Assembly (NCBI RefSeq): GCF_018861865.1
Contig: NZ_JAHLDV010000008.1
Coordinates: forward strand, 61,209-125,208
Reading direction: 5' to 3'
Origin: Clostridium frigoris
GTDB taxonomy: Bacteria > Bacillota > Clostridia > Clostridiales > Clostridiaceae
DNA: 64,000 nucleotides
Shown: positions 39,982 to 50,377 of the stretch, in pieces
Numbering within the stretch: position 1 is the first letter of the stretch
How the letters are laid out: the number at the start of each line of letters is the position of its first letter
Made by a program: the position numbers and the translations under genes
Notes under the pieces: model-generated
Seen by the model: the letters and a program-made list of their open reading frames with translations, nothing else
The model's database searches: none
What the model was told of the DNA's origin: nothing

Positions 39982-41544
39982 TTATATAATTATTCTACCT
40001 GGTATTATAAGTTTTTGTGAAACTTTTATAACATTAGGGTCTTCTATTTGATTAACTCTTGCAATGTCTTGAATTGTAGTATTATATTTTTTAGCAATTT
40101 TCCACAATGTATCCGCAACTTGAACTACATAAATAGTAACGCTAGCTCTTTTCGCAGGTGCTTCGCCCTCTATTGGATACACATCAACCAAGAATTTCTT
40201 TTGCACCATATAATTTACACGTGCATACACTTTTACAACAGCCCTAACTGCTATATTTCCTGCCTCAATATCTACGTTTATATTCTCCATCGATACTTTA
40301 CACATGCTGCTCATATTTATCTTGGAACCTAATATATCAGCACCACAGGTGAAAGGGATCTCCTCAGACACAGCGGATAAATATTTTTCTTCATCATCAC
40401 TTCTGTATAACACTGTCACATTCATTATGCCATCAATTATAACCTTATCATCTATTACCTTTTTATCCGTTATACAAACAGTCGCATTAGTCATAATAAC
40501 CTTACTTGGTGTGCTTCTACTACTATCTAATTCTATATCACCCTTAACTAATGTCTCCGTTAATAGTTGTCCTTGCATTACATTAAGACCAAAATCTTTT
40601 TTATCCATCTCAAGCATCGTAGTTGGTGAATATACATCTTCAATCATATCTACTTCTTCTTTATACATGCCTCGTGTATTAGTTTTTATTATAAACTCTA
40701 CATCAATAATTCTTTTTTCACCTAAATCATCTTCCTTAACATCAAACTCCATGGCATCTACCTTAAAGTCAGTATAATTATCCATATAAGGCTTTACCTC
40801 TTCAAAATCTAATTCCTTATTTACCATAACTTCGTGTTCAACATAAGTCAGTTCCCTGCTATCTTTGCCCTTATATATCATATTAATAAATGCATAGGCA
40901 TTAAGTTGAATTTTTCCTTCGTATAATTTAACTTCTTTTTTATGAATGTTAACATCGCACTTTATAATTCTAGCAATCTCTGGTTTGTCCATTGGAATTT
41001 TTATATTAGCTTTCCCAATAAGTTCACCTTCAAAATTCCTTGTTACCTTGTCTATACTAGTAGGATTTTTTAAATATTGCACATCCTTTACTGCTTCGAT
41101 ATCCTTAACTATTTGAAAATTATAATTTTTGTATATCTCAGATTTTGATTTCAATATACCCTCTAGGCATATTTTTCTCTCATTAACTATTCTGCATTCC
41201 ATATGTTCTACAAAACACTCAGCATCACAAAGCATTTCAGGCATTGCACCCATTATATCTATTGTATTTGAAAATTTAGAATTATATACAACATTCTCTA
41301 CATCGCTGCGATCTTGATCTTTTGTAATATAAAGTACATTATATTGAATTTCACCTTCTAAATATACTTTATCTTGAATTATTTCTTTAGAGTTTATAGA
41401 AGTTTTAACATCTAACATAAGAATTTCTTTAACATCTGGGTGAGTATCCGGTATCACATATTCCTCTTTCACCACTGTATCAACAGTGTTTTCACCTAGT
41501 AATTGTTCATATTCAATATTTTCTCTAACTAAATTTATTTCCAT
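39982..41544 (-). CDS. sipL: SPOCS/DUF3794 and LysM coat-attachment protein (SipL-like)
   Basis: A 520-residue protein with repeated SPOCS (DUF3794) modules (about 30-130, 165-270 and 310-420) and a C-terminal LysM domain (about 470-515, YVVQVADTLWKIAKKYNTT...VNQIEDPNVIKVSQKLIIP). This is the layout of C. difficile SipL, which binds SpoIVA and is needed to attach the coat to the forespore; it plays the part of SpoVID in Bacillus. AAGGAGGTATAAT precedes the ATG. The neighbour ispE is also the neighbour in C. difficile, as far as I recall. Confidence 0.92.
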   Translation of the reverse strand: MEINLVRENIEYEQLLGENTVDTVVKEEYVIPDTHPDVKEILMLDVKTSINSKEIIQDKVYLEGEIQYNVLYITKDQDRSDVENVVYNSKFSNTIDIMGAMPEMLCDAECFVEHMECRIVNERKICLEGILKSKSEIYKNYNFQIVKDIEAVKDVQYLKNPTSIDKVTRNFEGELIGKANIKIPMDKPEIARIIKCDVNIHKKEVKLYEGKIQLNAYAFINMIYKGKDSRELTYVEHEVMVNKELDFEEVKPYMDNYTDFKVDAMEFDVKEDDLGEKRIIDVEFIIKTNTRGMYKEEVDMIEDVYSPTTMLEMDKKDFGLNVMQGQLLTETLVKGDIELDSSRSTPSKVIMTNATVCITDKKVIDDKVIIDGIMNVTVLYRSDDEEKYLSAVSEEIPFTCGADILGSKINMSSMCKVSMENINVDIEAGNIAVRAVVKVYARVNYMVQKKFLVDVYPIEGEAPAKRASVTIYVVQVADTLWKIAKKYNTTIQDIARVNQIEDPNVIKVSQKLIIPGRIII

Positions 41545-41799
41545 ATTATACCTCCTTGTATTTCTATTGGGGTAACATTTACGTATCGCTACCCTCCTAA
41601 AATACCTACTATATAATATATATATAAATAGTGATCAAAATATGATATTTATTTCTTATAATCGTATAACATAATTCATCATATTTTTTAAATAAAAAAA
41701 CATATATTATATAAAACGCACTGTTATTGCTAACTAAATACATTTCATTTAATATATGCCTTGTTAATCTTAAATTCATAAGATAATTTATAAATATAA

Positions 41800-41826
41800 A
41801 AACGATACTATGATACAGTATCGTTT
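41800..41826 (-). terminator. Terminator overlapping the veg stop codon
   Basis: AAACGATACT and AGTATCGTTT form a ten-base-pair stem; on the minus strand the downstream side is TTTATATTTATAAATT. Confidence 0.75.
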
Positions 41827-42061
41827 ATCCTGCAAAAACTATTTGAACCGTCTTTGTCAAAACATCTGAATAACTATACGTCACAGTCCTGTGGGTGTCT
41901 TTTTCTAATCTAATAACAAAAATATTAGGATATGTCTTTTCAATAACTCCATTATCCACAAGAATTTTTCTTCTTCCACCATTGGCTTTAAGTGTTACTC
42001 TTTCGCCAACATGACTTTCAATTTCATCTTTTATTGAGGTCAATACATTAATTTTTTCCAC
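41825..42061 (-). CDS. veg: Veg family protein
   Basis: A 78-residue protein: the sequence SIKDEIESHVGERVTLKANG, the GGRRK motif and RLEKDTHRTVTYSYSDVLT identify Veg, an abundant small protein implicated in Bacillus biofilm regulation and spore outgrowth. The start is a GTG at 42061 after AGAGGGTG; the open frame extends to 42130 but without a site. It lies between the sipL-like gene and yabG, as in other clostridia. Confidence 0.95.
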   Translation of the reverse strand: MEKINVLTSIKDEIESHVGERVTLKANGGRRKILVDNGVIEKTYPNIFVIRLEKDTHRTVTYSYSDVLTKTVQIVFAG

Positions 42062-42318
42062 TGCAAACACCCTCTTTCCACATTTTATATTATACATCAT
42101 ATTTTTATTTTTGTCAAGTAGGTATAACATTTTATCACTACTATAACAATTTTGTCAATGTTGATTTTGTGTTAATAAAATTCATTTTTCATAGATTATT
42201 AGTCATATAATTAATATTTATCTACTTTATGGGCCTTTACCCCCTAAAATCTCAATATAATGTTATTTGTATTATATTATATATAAATTTCTCTAATGAC
42301 CATTTTTGTTACATATAA

Positions 42319-43233
42319 CTATATATACTGTGATTTAGGAAATCCCTCTCTATACTTACCTCTAGTTTGTAATCCGCCTATACCTGCAAGTCCTGTTATA
42401 GTATTTTCTATAACATCTTCTATAGCTACAATATTTTCTATATTTGTATAAGCAATCTTCTCAGAAACTAAAACGGGATCTAAACAATGGATTAGAACAC
42501 GATTTGGGGCGCTAGCAAAATTAGCACCAGCATCTAAAATCGCCTCATAACATGATTGGCATGCACCTGCAAATATAACTAAATCATCATAGTTACTATT
42601 ATAAGATCTAAGGGCAATAACTGTTTCTACAAAATATTTTGAATTTCTATAATTATCTAAATTCATATAATCGGTTATTCCCTTCACCATGCCATCATGC
42701 CCTGTAATCACTACTATGTCAGGTTTAACTTCTTTAACAAGATTCACTATCTCATTCGGTTGGTCTTTTTCAGATATTACTCTACCTACAGCATCTAAAG
42801 ATAATTGTTTATAAGTCTTTAGACAAACTTCTAAGTATTCCGCATCCCCATCTACATGTAATATTTTCCCTGGTCTTCCGAAAGTCATATTTTTATTTTT
42901 ATATTCTTTGTATTTTTCTTTTTTTGATTGTAGTTCTTTAATTTTTCCTTTAAAATCAATTGCTTCTGATTTATCTCCCCTAGTGCCTTTAACCCTATTA
43001 TTTAATATTTTCTTAATAGATGCATTTACCTTTTTATTAAAAACCCTATCACTTTCATAAATAACATCTTCTGATACTAATTGCAAATCATCACTTGTTG
43101 AGTCAGCTTCTATCCTTAAATTTATTCCCTTAAGTAAAAACACGTCTTTATCATCTCTTATCACAACATCCATTATTTTAAAAGTAATGTCTCCCCCGTA
43201 AGATTTCCTTACCACAATATCTCCTATTTTCAT
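42319..43233 (-). CDS. yabG: Sporulation-specific protease YabG
   Basis: A 304-residue cysteine protease active in the late mother cell; in Bacillus it trims coat proteins before cross-linking, and in C. difficile it processes CspBA and SleC. His179 (ITGHDGMVKG) and Cys225/Cys228 (FAGACQSCYEAI) are the likely catalytic pair region. The N-terminal part (about 1-60) is an SH3-like segment GDIVVRKSYGGDI. GCGGAGGTGG precedes the ATG. It stands next to the CotS cassette, whose products could be substrates. Confidence 0.95.
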   Translation of the reverse strand: MKIGDIVVRKSYGGDITFKIMDVVIRDDKDVFLLKGINLRIEADSTSDDLQLVSEDVIYESDRVFNKKVNASIKKILNNRVKGTRGDKSEAIDFKGKIKELQSKKEKYKEYKNKNMTFGRPGKILHVDGDAEYLEVCLKTYKQLSLDAVGRVISEKDQPNEIVNLVKEVKPDIVVITGHDGMVKGITDYMNLDNYRNSKYFVETVIALRSYNSNYDDLVIFAGACQSCYEAILDAGANFASAPNRVLIHCLDPVLVSEKIAYTNIENIVAIEDVIENTITGLAGIGGLQTRGKYREGFPKSQYI

Positions 43234-43352
43234 AATACCACCTCCGCATTTAATCTCATATTATATATTATGAAATTATAGCTAATAGGTGAGCATGAAA
43301 AAGTTATGTAAATATTTCATCTACATAACTTTAATGAATAGTATGATTTAAA

Positions 43353-44357
43353 CTATCTCTGATTGAATACTCTTTTATAATCTTCAATAAATACCATAAA
43401 CTTTTCTTTTTCAGAAATCAACTCCTCCATCTTCTTGTTAAAGGTGTTTTGAATCCACGTAACTTCATTATAGTAGTATCTGTTACAAAGTCTCCAGTAA
43501 CGTTGTGGGAATACTAGAAATGCATATATAAGTCTGTACTCTTCTAATGACAGAGGATTTACACTACTATATGCCTCTAATACTATTTCAGCATACTTTA
43601 TGTCCCAATCCTGCTTTTTAAGCATTTTGATCAAAAAATTAGATAAATCATATGCTTTTACTTCTCTTTTGCAATAATCAAAATCAATTATATTTACATC
43701 ATTATTCTTATCAACAATAATATTATGATAAGTATAATCATGATGACAAAACCCTTTTTCGGCTTCTGTTTGTCTACATATATCAAAATACCTTGAGTCA
43801 TCGAGTATTTCCATAGCTCTTTTTCCGAGTATCTTTTGATCCTCCACACTCCTAATATAGTTCATATCAAAATCCGATTTAAAATTCTTCTTTTTTCTAA
43901 TCATGCCCTGCATTTTATCAAATGACTTTATTCGTTTTTCCATTAAATGTGGCCATCTTCCGAGATCTGTTTTTAACTTACTATTTTCTGGTGGATCATA
44001 TCCTTTTGATGCAATATGCATCAAAGCTAAGTTTTTTGCAGCTAAAATTAAATCCTCTTCATTTCGAAAATCACACTCACGACCATCTATCCACTTTGAA
44101 AGTGTATAAATATCTTCATTAACTAATGCATAAGGATTTCCTTCAGTATTTAAAAAATATCTATCCACCTTGTCAAAGCCATTATTTGCAAGATGTTCTT
44201 TAGCTCCGTATACAAACAAAAGTTTTTGTGTGCCGTAACTTATTTTCTTTAGACACTTAGTTCCATCATCTGTCTTTAATAAATACACTCCCTTATTGGG
44301 ACGTATACTTTCTATTTTAATTCCGTACTGTCTTTCGATTTCAAATTCCCTCATCAT
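43353..44357 (-). CDS. CotS-family spore coat protein (kinase fold), A
   Basis: A 334-residue protein of the CotS family, which has the aminoglycoside-phosphotransferase/choline-kinase fold. The nucleotide lysine lies in GTKCLKKI; the catalytic loop FCHHDYTYHN (His-Asp and Asn) and the metal-binding IIDFDYC are complete, so phosphotransfer is possible though unproven for CotS. AGAGGGGGTGAG precedes the ATG at 44357. It is divergent from a GT4 gene, the same arrangement as at 48.9/49.1 kb. Confidence 0.92.
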   Translation of the reverse strand: MMREFEIERQYGIKIESIRPNKGVYLLKTDDGTKCLKKISYGTQKLLFVYGAKEHLANNGFDKVDRYFLNTEGNPYALVNEDIYTLSKWIDGRECDFRNEEDLILAAKNLALMHIASKGYDPPENSKLKTDLGRWPHLMEKRIKSFDKMQGMIRKKKNFKSDFDMNYIRSVEDQKILGKRAMEILDDSRYFDICRQTEAEKGFCHHDYTYHNIIVDKNNDVNIIDFDYCKREVKAYDLSNFLIKMLKKQDWDIKYAEIVLEAYSSVNPLSLEEYRLIYAFLVFPQRYWRLCNRYYYNEVTWIQNTFNKKMEELISEKEKFMVFIEDYKRVFNQR

Positions 44358-44496
44358 ATTACTCACCCCCTCTATCATTTATATTACTAATATTTCATTT
44401 TAGAATAAATTATTGAATATTTTAATAACATTTATGATTTCTTTTAATATAATAAAATATATAGATATATTAAATCGTTGTTTAAGGAGTCTTAAA

Positions 44497-45630
44497 ATGA
44501 AAATTGGAATTGATGCTAGAGCTGCAAAGTGGTATAGAGGAACTGGTATAGGCACTTATTCTTACCAACTAATTAACTCTTTAAATAAAATTGATAATTA
44601 TAATGATTATTCGCTTTTTGTGCCAAACGACTGTAATCTAGCTATACCATTCAAAAATAATTTCCATATAAAAAACATTAAACAGGAAAAACAAGATAAC
44701 TTCTGGAATGAGGTAAATGTCTCTAACCCCTTACTAGACAAGTCTATAGACATATACCATGTTCCTCAAAATGGTATCGGCTTACCTGTTAGCAAAGATT
44801 GCCCCTTCGTTATTACTCTGCATGATATTATTCCATATAAAATGCCCGATACAGTAGGCGATCAATACCTTAAAATTTTCAATGAAAAGTTACCAAATAT
44901 CATTTCTATGTGCGATGGAATAATTACTGTGTCCCAGTATTCAAAAGAAGATATTATTAAAGCATTTAATTTTCCACGAGAAAAAATATACGTTACTTAT
45001 TTAGCTAGTGAGGATATTTATAAACCTTATGACAAAATTCTCAGTAAATCTATAGTTGAAAAAAACTATTCTATTTCTGGAGACTATATTCTATATATCG
45101 GAGGATTTAGTCCTAGAAAAAATATTCTTGGATTACTTGATTCCTTTAGCATGCTTCTTCCAAGATTAAAGAAAGATATTAAATTAGTCATTGCAGGTAG
45201 CAAAGGTAAATCCTATGATATATATATAAAAAGGGCACAAGCACTTCACATTGAAGATAAAGTAATCTTTCCAGGGTTTATATCCATGAACCATATACCC
45301 TTCATGTACAATGCTTGCGAACTCTTTGTGTATCCTTCATTTTATGAAGGTTTTGGCCTACCACCAATTGAAGCAATGGCTTGTGGAGTTCCTGTAATAA
45401 CCTCAAATGTCACATCTATTCCTGAAATAGTTAAAGATTCAACGCTACTTGTAAATCCTTATGATATTAATGAATTAAGCGAAAAAATGTATAATGTACT
45501 TCACGATGATACCTTAAGGCAATCCCTTATAACTAAAGGATTAAAAAGAGCCTCTACCTTAACTTGGGATAGTACAGCTACAGACACTCTAATTGCTTAT
45601 CAAAACATACTAAAAAGAAACAAAATATAA
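44497..45630 (+). CDS. GT4-family glycosyltransferase (CotSA-like), A
   Basis: A 377-residue retaining GT-B glycosyltransferase. The N-terminal domain opens [19 protein letters not shown]; the C-terminal donor domain has GGFSPRKN and the EX7E motif EGFGLPPIE with [10 protein letters not shown]. It is a close paralogue of the product at 49058 and is paired with CotS proteins, as cotSA is in Bacillus, so a role in spore coat glycan is likely. AAGGAGTCTTAAA precedes the ATG at 44497. Confidence 0.92.
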   Translation: MKIGIDARAAKWYRGTGIGTYSYQLINSLNKIDNYNDYSLFVPNDCNLAIPFKNNFHIKNIKQEKQDNFWNEVNVSNPLLDKSIDIYHVPQNGIGLPVSKDCPFVITLHDIIPYKMPDTVGDQYLKIFNEKLPNIISMCDGIITVSQYSKEDIIKAFNFPREKIYVTYLASEDIYKPYDKILSKSIVEKNYSISGDYILYIGGFSPRKNILGLLDSFSMLLPRLKKDIKLVIAGSKGKSYDIYIKRAQALHIEDKVIFPGFISMNHIPFMYNACELFVYPSFYEGFGLPPIEAMACGVPVITSNVTSIPEIVKDSTLLVNPYDINELSEKMYNVLHDDTLRQSLITKGLKRASTLTWDSTATDTLIAYQNILKRNKI

Positions 45631-45651
45631 TTTCCCACTTTAATAGAAAAG

Positions 45652-45690
45652 AACCCCCATGTAGTGTATTTATCACTAAATGGGGGTTTT
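45652..45690. terminator. Bidirectional terminator between GT4-A and CotS-B
   Basis: AACCCCCAT pairs with ATGGGGGTT, with an inner TAGTG/CACTA stem, and T/A tails on either side of the convergent genes. Confidence 0.9.
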
Positions 45691-45715
45691 AACAGCATCA
45701 AGGATATTAATTTTA

Positions 45716-46771
45716 CTAGCAATTATAATAATTTTTAAAGTCTTCTAAAAACTTATCTCTATCCTCTTTATACTCTACTTTCTTCTTTAATCTGCTTAAA
45801 AACATTTCTTCACTCCACTGTTTTTTTCTTGTATAATAGTCTTTCGCTATACTATAAAAATCCTCAGGGAAGCTAAGCATACCATAAAGCACCTTGAGTT
45901 CCCTATCATCTAATGGATTTATCTCAGTATATCCTTGTAAAATACTCCTACATTTATCTATATCATAGCAAAAGTTTTTTATGGCCTTATTAATAAAATT
46001 ACAAACGTCATGAACCCTTAAATCTAAAACAGCATAATCAAAATCTAAAAAATATACTTCTTCCTTATTAATTAATATATTATGATGAGCCAAATCATGA
46101 TGGCAAAACACAATCTTTTCTTTTTCGTCGCATAATTCGTAATAATTTGATCCTTTAAGAATATTTATACTTTTTTTTATATTTTCCGCGTAGTATTGTA
46201 CATGCTCTAAAAATATATCATCGAATTCATTTTTATTTTCATTTAAAGTTGCTATGCTTTTAAAAAATATAAGTTCATCTAATTTCCTTTTATAATTTTG
46301 TATAATCTTACCGCTTAAGTATCGCTGCTGATTCTTTGCAAGTAGTCTTTTAAATTCATCCTTATCCATAAGGCCTTGTGATGCTTTATGAAGCGCAGCT
46401 ATTGCTCTAGACGTAAGCATTACATCAACTGGATTACTATATTCACACTCCCTTCCTTCTACTAGATTCATAATGCAATATAAATCACTTTTCCAGGGAA
46501 CATATATTAATTCAGATTTTGTCTTCTCAAATTGGATAATTCTATCAAAATTATTATTTCTAATGTACTCAATGCCACAGTTAATAAATTCAAGTTGCTC
46601 TATCCTATAGTTTACTTTTTTTAAAACTTTATCCCCCTTATTTGTATCAAGTATAAAAACCTTTCTTACTGGTATAACATCATAAACTAAAAGATCAAAT
46701 TTACTAAATAAATTTACATCTAGATCATATTTACTTAAATACGTCTTATCTTTGTATCTAACATCTAACAT
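45716..46771 (-). CDS. CotS-family spore coat protein (kinase fold), B
   Basis: A 351-residue CotS paralogue. DKVLKKVNYR carries the N-lobe lysine, FCHHDLAHHN is the catalytic loop and FLDFDYAV the metal site, all intact. It diverges from copies A and D over the middle helices. AGAGGTGACAAT precedes the ATG. It is followed at 46804 by a degenerate relative, in the same orientation, and probably shares a transcript with it. Confidence 0.92.
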   Translation of the reverse strand: MLDVRYKDKTYLSKYDLDVNLFSKFDLLVYDVIPVRKVFILDTNKGDKVLKKVNYRIEQLEFINCGIEYIRNNNFDRIIQFEKTKSELIYVPWKSDLYCIMNLVEGRECEYSNPVDVMLTSRAIAALHKASQGLMDKDEFKRLLAKNQQRYLSGKIIQNYKRKLDELIFFKSIATLNENKNEFDDIFLEHVQYYAENIKKSINILKGSNYYELCDEKEKIVFCHHDLAHHNILINKEEVYFLDFDYAVLDLRVHDVCNFINKAIKNFCYDIDKCRSILQGYTEINPLDDRELKVLYGMLSFPEDFYSIAKDYYTRKKQWSEEMFLSRLKKKVEYKEDRDKFLEDFKNYYNC

Positions 46772-46803
46772 ATTGTCACCTCTCTAGTTTCCATTTTACT
46801 AAT

Positions 46804-47568
46804 TTAAAATAACGGATCTCCATCTTGAACTAAAGCTTTTACTATCCTCTGGGAAAACTTATCCTCATGCCACATTCTTTTACCTGCTCTATACCTATTA
46901 CAACATTTCATGAACTCATGAGGATATGAGATTAATGCTATTAAAAATCTTTCACTATTAACATCTAATCCTTCGATATAACAAAATTCTTTAGCAAGCT
47001 TACAAAAATTTAGTTTCGCTCCTTTTCTCTTTAACCAGCTAAGTAAAGGAAAACAATCCATCTCTACCATGTTGTAACTACAATTTTTAAAATCAACCAC
47101 GTAAATAAAATCACGCCTACTAAGGTTTTGAAAATCTGTATTCCCTAAACATATTTCGGAGCGTCTCATACTTCTTGTTATGATTTCTAAATAATTTGAA
47201 CCATTTACTTCCCTTATACATTCTTCTCCTCTATTTATAACCTTTTCCCCATATTTAATAATTATTTCTTCAAAGGAATTTTGAGGTCCATTTATTTTAA
47301 TGTTACCTATATCTACATTAAGCTTTTTAATAGATTTTTTATACTCTTCTATCGTTTTACCTGTATTGTTATTTAATCTATTTCTAAGATATCCGTTAAA
47401 CCCCATACACTTTTCATGCACTTCATAAATAGCACCAAACTGCTTTATTATTAATTCTTCCGGTATATCTATCACTGTGTTTTTATATTTAAAATCAATA
47501 ACATCTACCTTTTTAATATTTTTAAACATCATATAGTCAGAAAAATCATTATAGATACTTATTGCCAC
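46804..47568 (-). CDS. CotS-like pseudokinase, N-lobe truncated
   Basis: A 254-residue relative of the CotS proteins that lacks about 80 N-terminal residues, including the nucleotide lysine region. The position of the catalytic HHDxxxHN loop reads CLGNTDFQN: both histidines and the Asp are lost; only the Asn remains, and DFD has become DFK. The C-terminal ALISYPHEFMKCCNRY segment still aligns with the FPQxYWxLCNRYY segment of its neighbours. The start is a GTG at 47568 spaced eight bases after GAGG. The frame is open throughout, suggesting a structural role rather than decay. Confidence 0.75.
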   Translation of the reverse strand: MAISIYNDFSDYMMFKNIKKVDVIDFKYKNTVIDIPEELIIKQFGAIYEVHEKCMGFNGYLRNRLNNNTGKTIEEYKKSIKKLNVDIGNIKINGPQNSFEEIIIKYGEKVINRGEECIREVNGSNYLEIITRSMRRSEICLGNTDFQNLSRRDFIYVVDFKNCSYNMVEMDCFPLLSWLKRKGAKLNFCKLAKEFCYIEGLDVNSERFLIALISYPHEFMKCCNRYRAGKRMWHEDKFSQRIVKALVQDGDPLF

Positions 47569-47602
47569 TTGCACCACCTCAAATTCAATCTATTAATAGC
47601 TA

Positions 47603-47642
47603 TACTGTAGCCTCGTGCTATCTACTATAGCATCGTGCTATT
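47603..47642. repeat. Two tandem 20-bp repeats
   Basis: Units 47603-47622 and 47623-47642 (TACTGTAGCCTCGTGCTATC and a copy with three differences) lie between the pseudokinase and the coiled-coil gene and reach the latter's stop codon. Confidence 0.8.
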
Positions 47643-47862
47643 TATTCTTTTTACAGTTTTTATCCATTTTTCTTAAAATTTCCTTTTGCTGAAATTCTAA
47701 TTCATTAAGTTTCTTTTGTCTTCTCCTTATTTTCTTTAGTTTCTTGACTTCATCCTTCATATTGTCAAGCTTCATATCATATTCCTCAACTGTTGATTCT
47801 TGTACTTCACTTATGTCGAATTCCGGCTCATCCATATACATCTCTTTTTTACTTTTCCCCAT
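47638..47862 (-). CDS. Small coiled-coil protein in the coat cluster
   Basis: A 74-residue, highly charged protein with no recognised domain. The N-terminal third is acidic (DEPEFDISEVQESTVEEYD) and the C-terminal two-thirds Lys/Arg-rich with heptad-like spacing (KKLKKIRRRQKKLNELEFQQ), suggesting a coiled coil. GGGAGGTAATATT precedes the ATG at 47862. It overlaps no other gene and follows CotS-D by four bases, so it is translated with it and may be a coat-associated partner. Confidence 0.75.
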   Translation of the reverse strand: MGKSKKEMYMDEPEFDISEVQESTVEEYDMKLDNMKDEVKKLKKIRRRQKKLNELEFQQKEILRKMDKNCKKNK

Positions 47863-47866
47863 AATA

Positions 47867-48877
47867 TTACCTCCCATATTTTATTTTTCTAAACTTATCA
47901 ATAAGAATTTGCCTATCCACTTTGTCCTCATTCATCTTTTCAAGCTTCTTTAAGAAAAATTCTTCTCCCCAATTCTTTTTTTCCCAATAATATTGAATTC
48001 CTATTTGCCAATATTCTTGAGGGAATTCCATAAATGCTGACATTACCTCTATGTCACTTTTATATATTGGAAATGTGTCATCATACTCATCCATTATGAA
48101 AAATGTATTTTCAAGGTTCCATTTACCGTTTTTCATTCTCCTTATTAGAAGACTACTTAAATCATGTAAATGAGTGTCTAAGATGCAATAATCAAAATCA
48201 ATTACACTCACTCCCCCACTTTTCTCAAGTAACACATTATGATGAGCATAATCATGATGGCAGAATCCCCTATGTTTAATTTCTTCTTTCATCTTACTTA
48301 CGTATTGGCTTTTATATAAATTGTGTATTGATTTATTACACCTTGCAAGCTCACCCTCCATAACCTTTAAATAATTACTATCAAATTCTGTAATACATTT
48401 TTTTTCACTTATCCTTCTCTTAAAATCCAATATTTCATTTCCGCGAGTTTTAAAAGTTTCTATCCACTTAAGCCATGCTATTCTAGGTTTCATATCAGGT
48501 GTGACTTTAAAATTCAGACTTTTTTTATGAATCTGCGCAAGTTTTGTTGTACATAATTTTATTTCTACTAGGTTATCGTAATCGCATTCCCGTGCATCTA
48601 CCCAAGGTGTTAAATATGCGTATTTATTTTGGAGTCTTATATACTCCTTTTGATCAATAGTTTCAATAATTTCAGGTATACTTTGAAACCCATTATTTTG
48701 CAAATGTTTTATAGCACCAATAATAAATAAAAAATGCCCAAGTTCATAATTAACTATTTTCAAACAATACATATTATCTTTTGTTTCTATCCTATAAACG
48801 TTTTTTATTTTTTCTATATCATTAATACTAAGAGAGTAATTATTCTTTACTATCTCCTTTACCTCTTGTATTTCCAA
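47867..48877 (-). CDS. CotS-family spore coat protein (kinase fold), D
   Basis: A 336-residue CotS paralogue with a complete catalytic loop FCHHDYAHHN and metal site VIDFDYC; N-lobe lysine in MYCLKIVNYE. TPWVDARECDYDN matches the SKWIDGRECDFRN of copy A. The start is a TTG at 48877, seven bases after GGAGG. It faces the GT4 gene at 49058 across 180 bases, mirroring the A pair. Confidence 0.92.
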   Translation of the reverse strand: MEIQEVKEIVKNNYSLSINDIEKIKNVYRIETKDNMYCLKIVNYELGHFLFIIGAIKHLQNNGFQSIPEIIETIDQKEYIRLQNKYAYLTPWVDARECDYDNLVEIKLCTTKLAQIHKKSLNFKVTPDMKPRIAWLKWIETFKTRGNEILDFKRRISEKKCITEFDSNYLKVMEGELARCNKSIHNLYKSQYVSKMKEEIKHRGFCHHDYAHHNVLLEKSGGVSVIDFDYCILDTHLHDLSSLLIRRMKNGKWNLENTFFIMDEYDDTFPIYKSDIEVMSAFMEFPQEYWQIGIQYYWEKKNWGEEFFLKKLEKMNEDKVDRQILIDKFRKIKYGR

Positions 48878-49057
48878 ATCAATGCCTCCGAATTATTGTT
48901 CTATTGCAATATATGAACCTTTAGAATGATTTGTGCATAATTATATTTACTCAAATGACACACTTTATAAGATAAAATAATATAATAATATATATATTAT
49001 TTTTAATAGATTCTTTTAAACATAAAGCTTTTCTAATAATTTTAAGGAGTGAATCCT

Positions 49058-50188
49058 ATGAAGATTGCAATTGATGCTAGAGGTGTCAATTTATATAATG
49101 GGACTGGTATTGGAACTTATACAGAAAATGTACTTAAAAATTTAATCAATATAGATTCTGTTAATAATTACCACGTTTTTTGGTCAGGCAGTAATTTTGA
49201 AAGCATAAAAAAAGAGAACTGTAAAGTAATAATGACATCTAAAAAACATCAAAGATTCTTTGAGGATTATTATTTCCCAGAAAATATTTCAAAAGAGAAC
49301 ATAGATATATATCATATGCCACAAAATGGTATAGGTTTATCTCCAGAAATATCTTGCAAGAAAATAGTCACTATACATGATTTGATTCCATATGTTATGC
49401 CTGAAACAGTTGGGCGAGGATATTTACTGAAATTTTTAAAAGAGATGCCAATAATTATAGGTAACTCTGATGGAATAATAACAGTGTCTGAATTTTCAAA
49501 GCGAGATATCCTTAAATATTTCCCAATAGACGAGTCTAAAATTTTTGTAACTCCACTCGCTGCAGACTCAAAATATACTCCGCTAGATAAACTTCACTGT
49601 AAAAACTTTTTAGCAAAATCATACAATTTAGCAAATCCCTTTATACTATATCTAGGTGGTTTCAGCGAAAGAAAAAACGTGGCATCTGCAATAACTGCTT
49701 TTTCTAAAGTATACAAAGATCTAGGCGAAAATTACAATTTAGTTATTGTAGGTGATTATAAAGACTCCAGTCAGAAATTAGTAAAACTTACAAATGAATT
49801 AAACATGCAATCTCATGTTATTTTTGCAGGTTTTATACCTGAAGATCATTTACCTCTTTTTTATAACTCCTGCGAAGCCCTCATCTACCCATCTTTTTAT
49901 GAAGGCTTTGGACTACCCCCACTTGAGGCAATGAATTGTGGCACTCCTGTAATCGCCTCTAATCTCACTTCTATCCCAGAGGTTGTAGGAGATGCCGGTA
50001 TTTTAATAAATCCCTATGATATTAAAGATATCTCGCTTGCTATAGGTAACCTATTAAGCAGCGAGAAGTTGAGATCTGAACTTAGTTCTAAGGCACTACT
50101 ACGAGCTAAGCAATTTTCATGGGAAAACACTGCAGGTCTCACTCTTAAAGTCTACGAGAGTATTTACAATAGCGCTTCTACATCATAA
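49058..50188 (+). CDS. GT4-family glycosyltransferase (CotSA-like), D
   Basis: A 376-residue GT-B enzyme and close paralogue of the one at 44497: [19 protein letters not shown] at the start, [22 protein letters not shown] and EGFGLPPLE with [24 protein letters not shown] precedes the ATG at 49058. The shared divergent arrangement with CotS suggests that the pair arose by duplication of a CotS-GT4 module. Confidence 0.92.
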   Translation: MKIAIDARGVNLYNGTGIGTYTENVLKNLINIDSVNNYHVFWSGSNFESIKKENCKVIMTSKKHQRFFEDYYFPENISKENIDIYHMPQNGIGLSPEISCKKIVTIHDLIPYVMPETVGRGYLLKFLKEMPIIIGNSDGIITVSEFSKRDILKYFPIDESKIFVTPLAADSKYTPLDKLHCKNFLAKSYNLANPFILYLGGFSERKNVASAITAFSKVYKDLGENYNLVIVGDYKDSSQKLVKLTNELNMQSHVIFAGFIPEDHLPLFYNSCEALIYPSFYEGFGLPPLEAMNCGTPVIASNLTSIPEVVGDAGILINPYDIKDISLAIGNLLSSEKLRSELSSKALLRAKQFSWENTAGLTLKVYESIYNSASTS

Positions 50189-50197
50189 TTAAAAAAT

Positions 50198-50235
50198 AAA
50201 AGACACACAGATATATTAAAATCTGTGCGCCTTTT
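50198..50235 (+). terminator. Terminator after GT4-D
   Basis: AAAAG...CACAGAT pairs with ATCTGTG...CTTTT, interrupted by an internal three-base mismatch. Confidence 0.7.
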
Positions 50236-50298
50236 AAGCTGTAATAAGTTCGCTTATTGATTTAAAATAATTTATCCCTAACTAAAAAACAGTTACTA

Positions 50299-50333
50299 AC
50301 TTAACTGAAGGCTATAATAACCCTCGGTTAGTG
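50299..50333 (-). terminator. Possible terminator after larB
   Basis: On the minus strand CTAACCGAGGG pairs with CCTTCAGTTAAG with two wobble pairs; a T6 run follows about 14 bases further on. Weak by eye. Confidence 0.4.
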
Positions 50334-50377
50334 GGTAACTTGTCTTTATAAATATAAGAATTGATTCTAAATATAAT

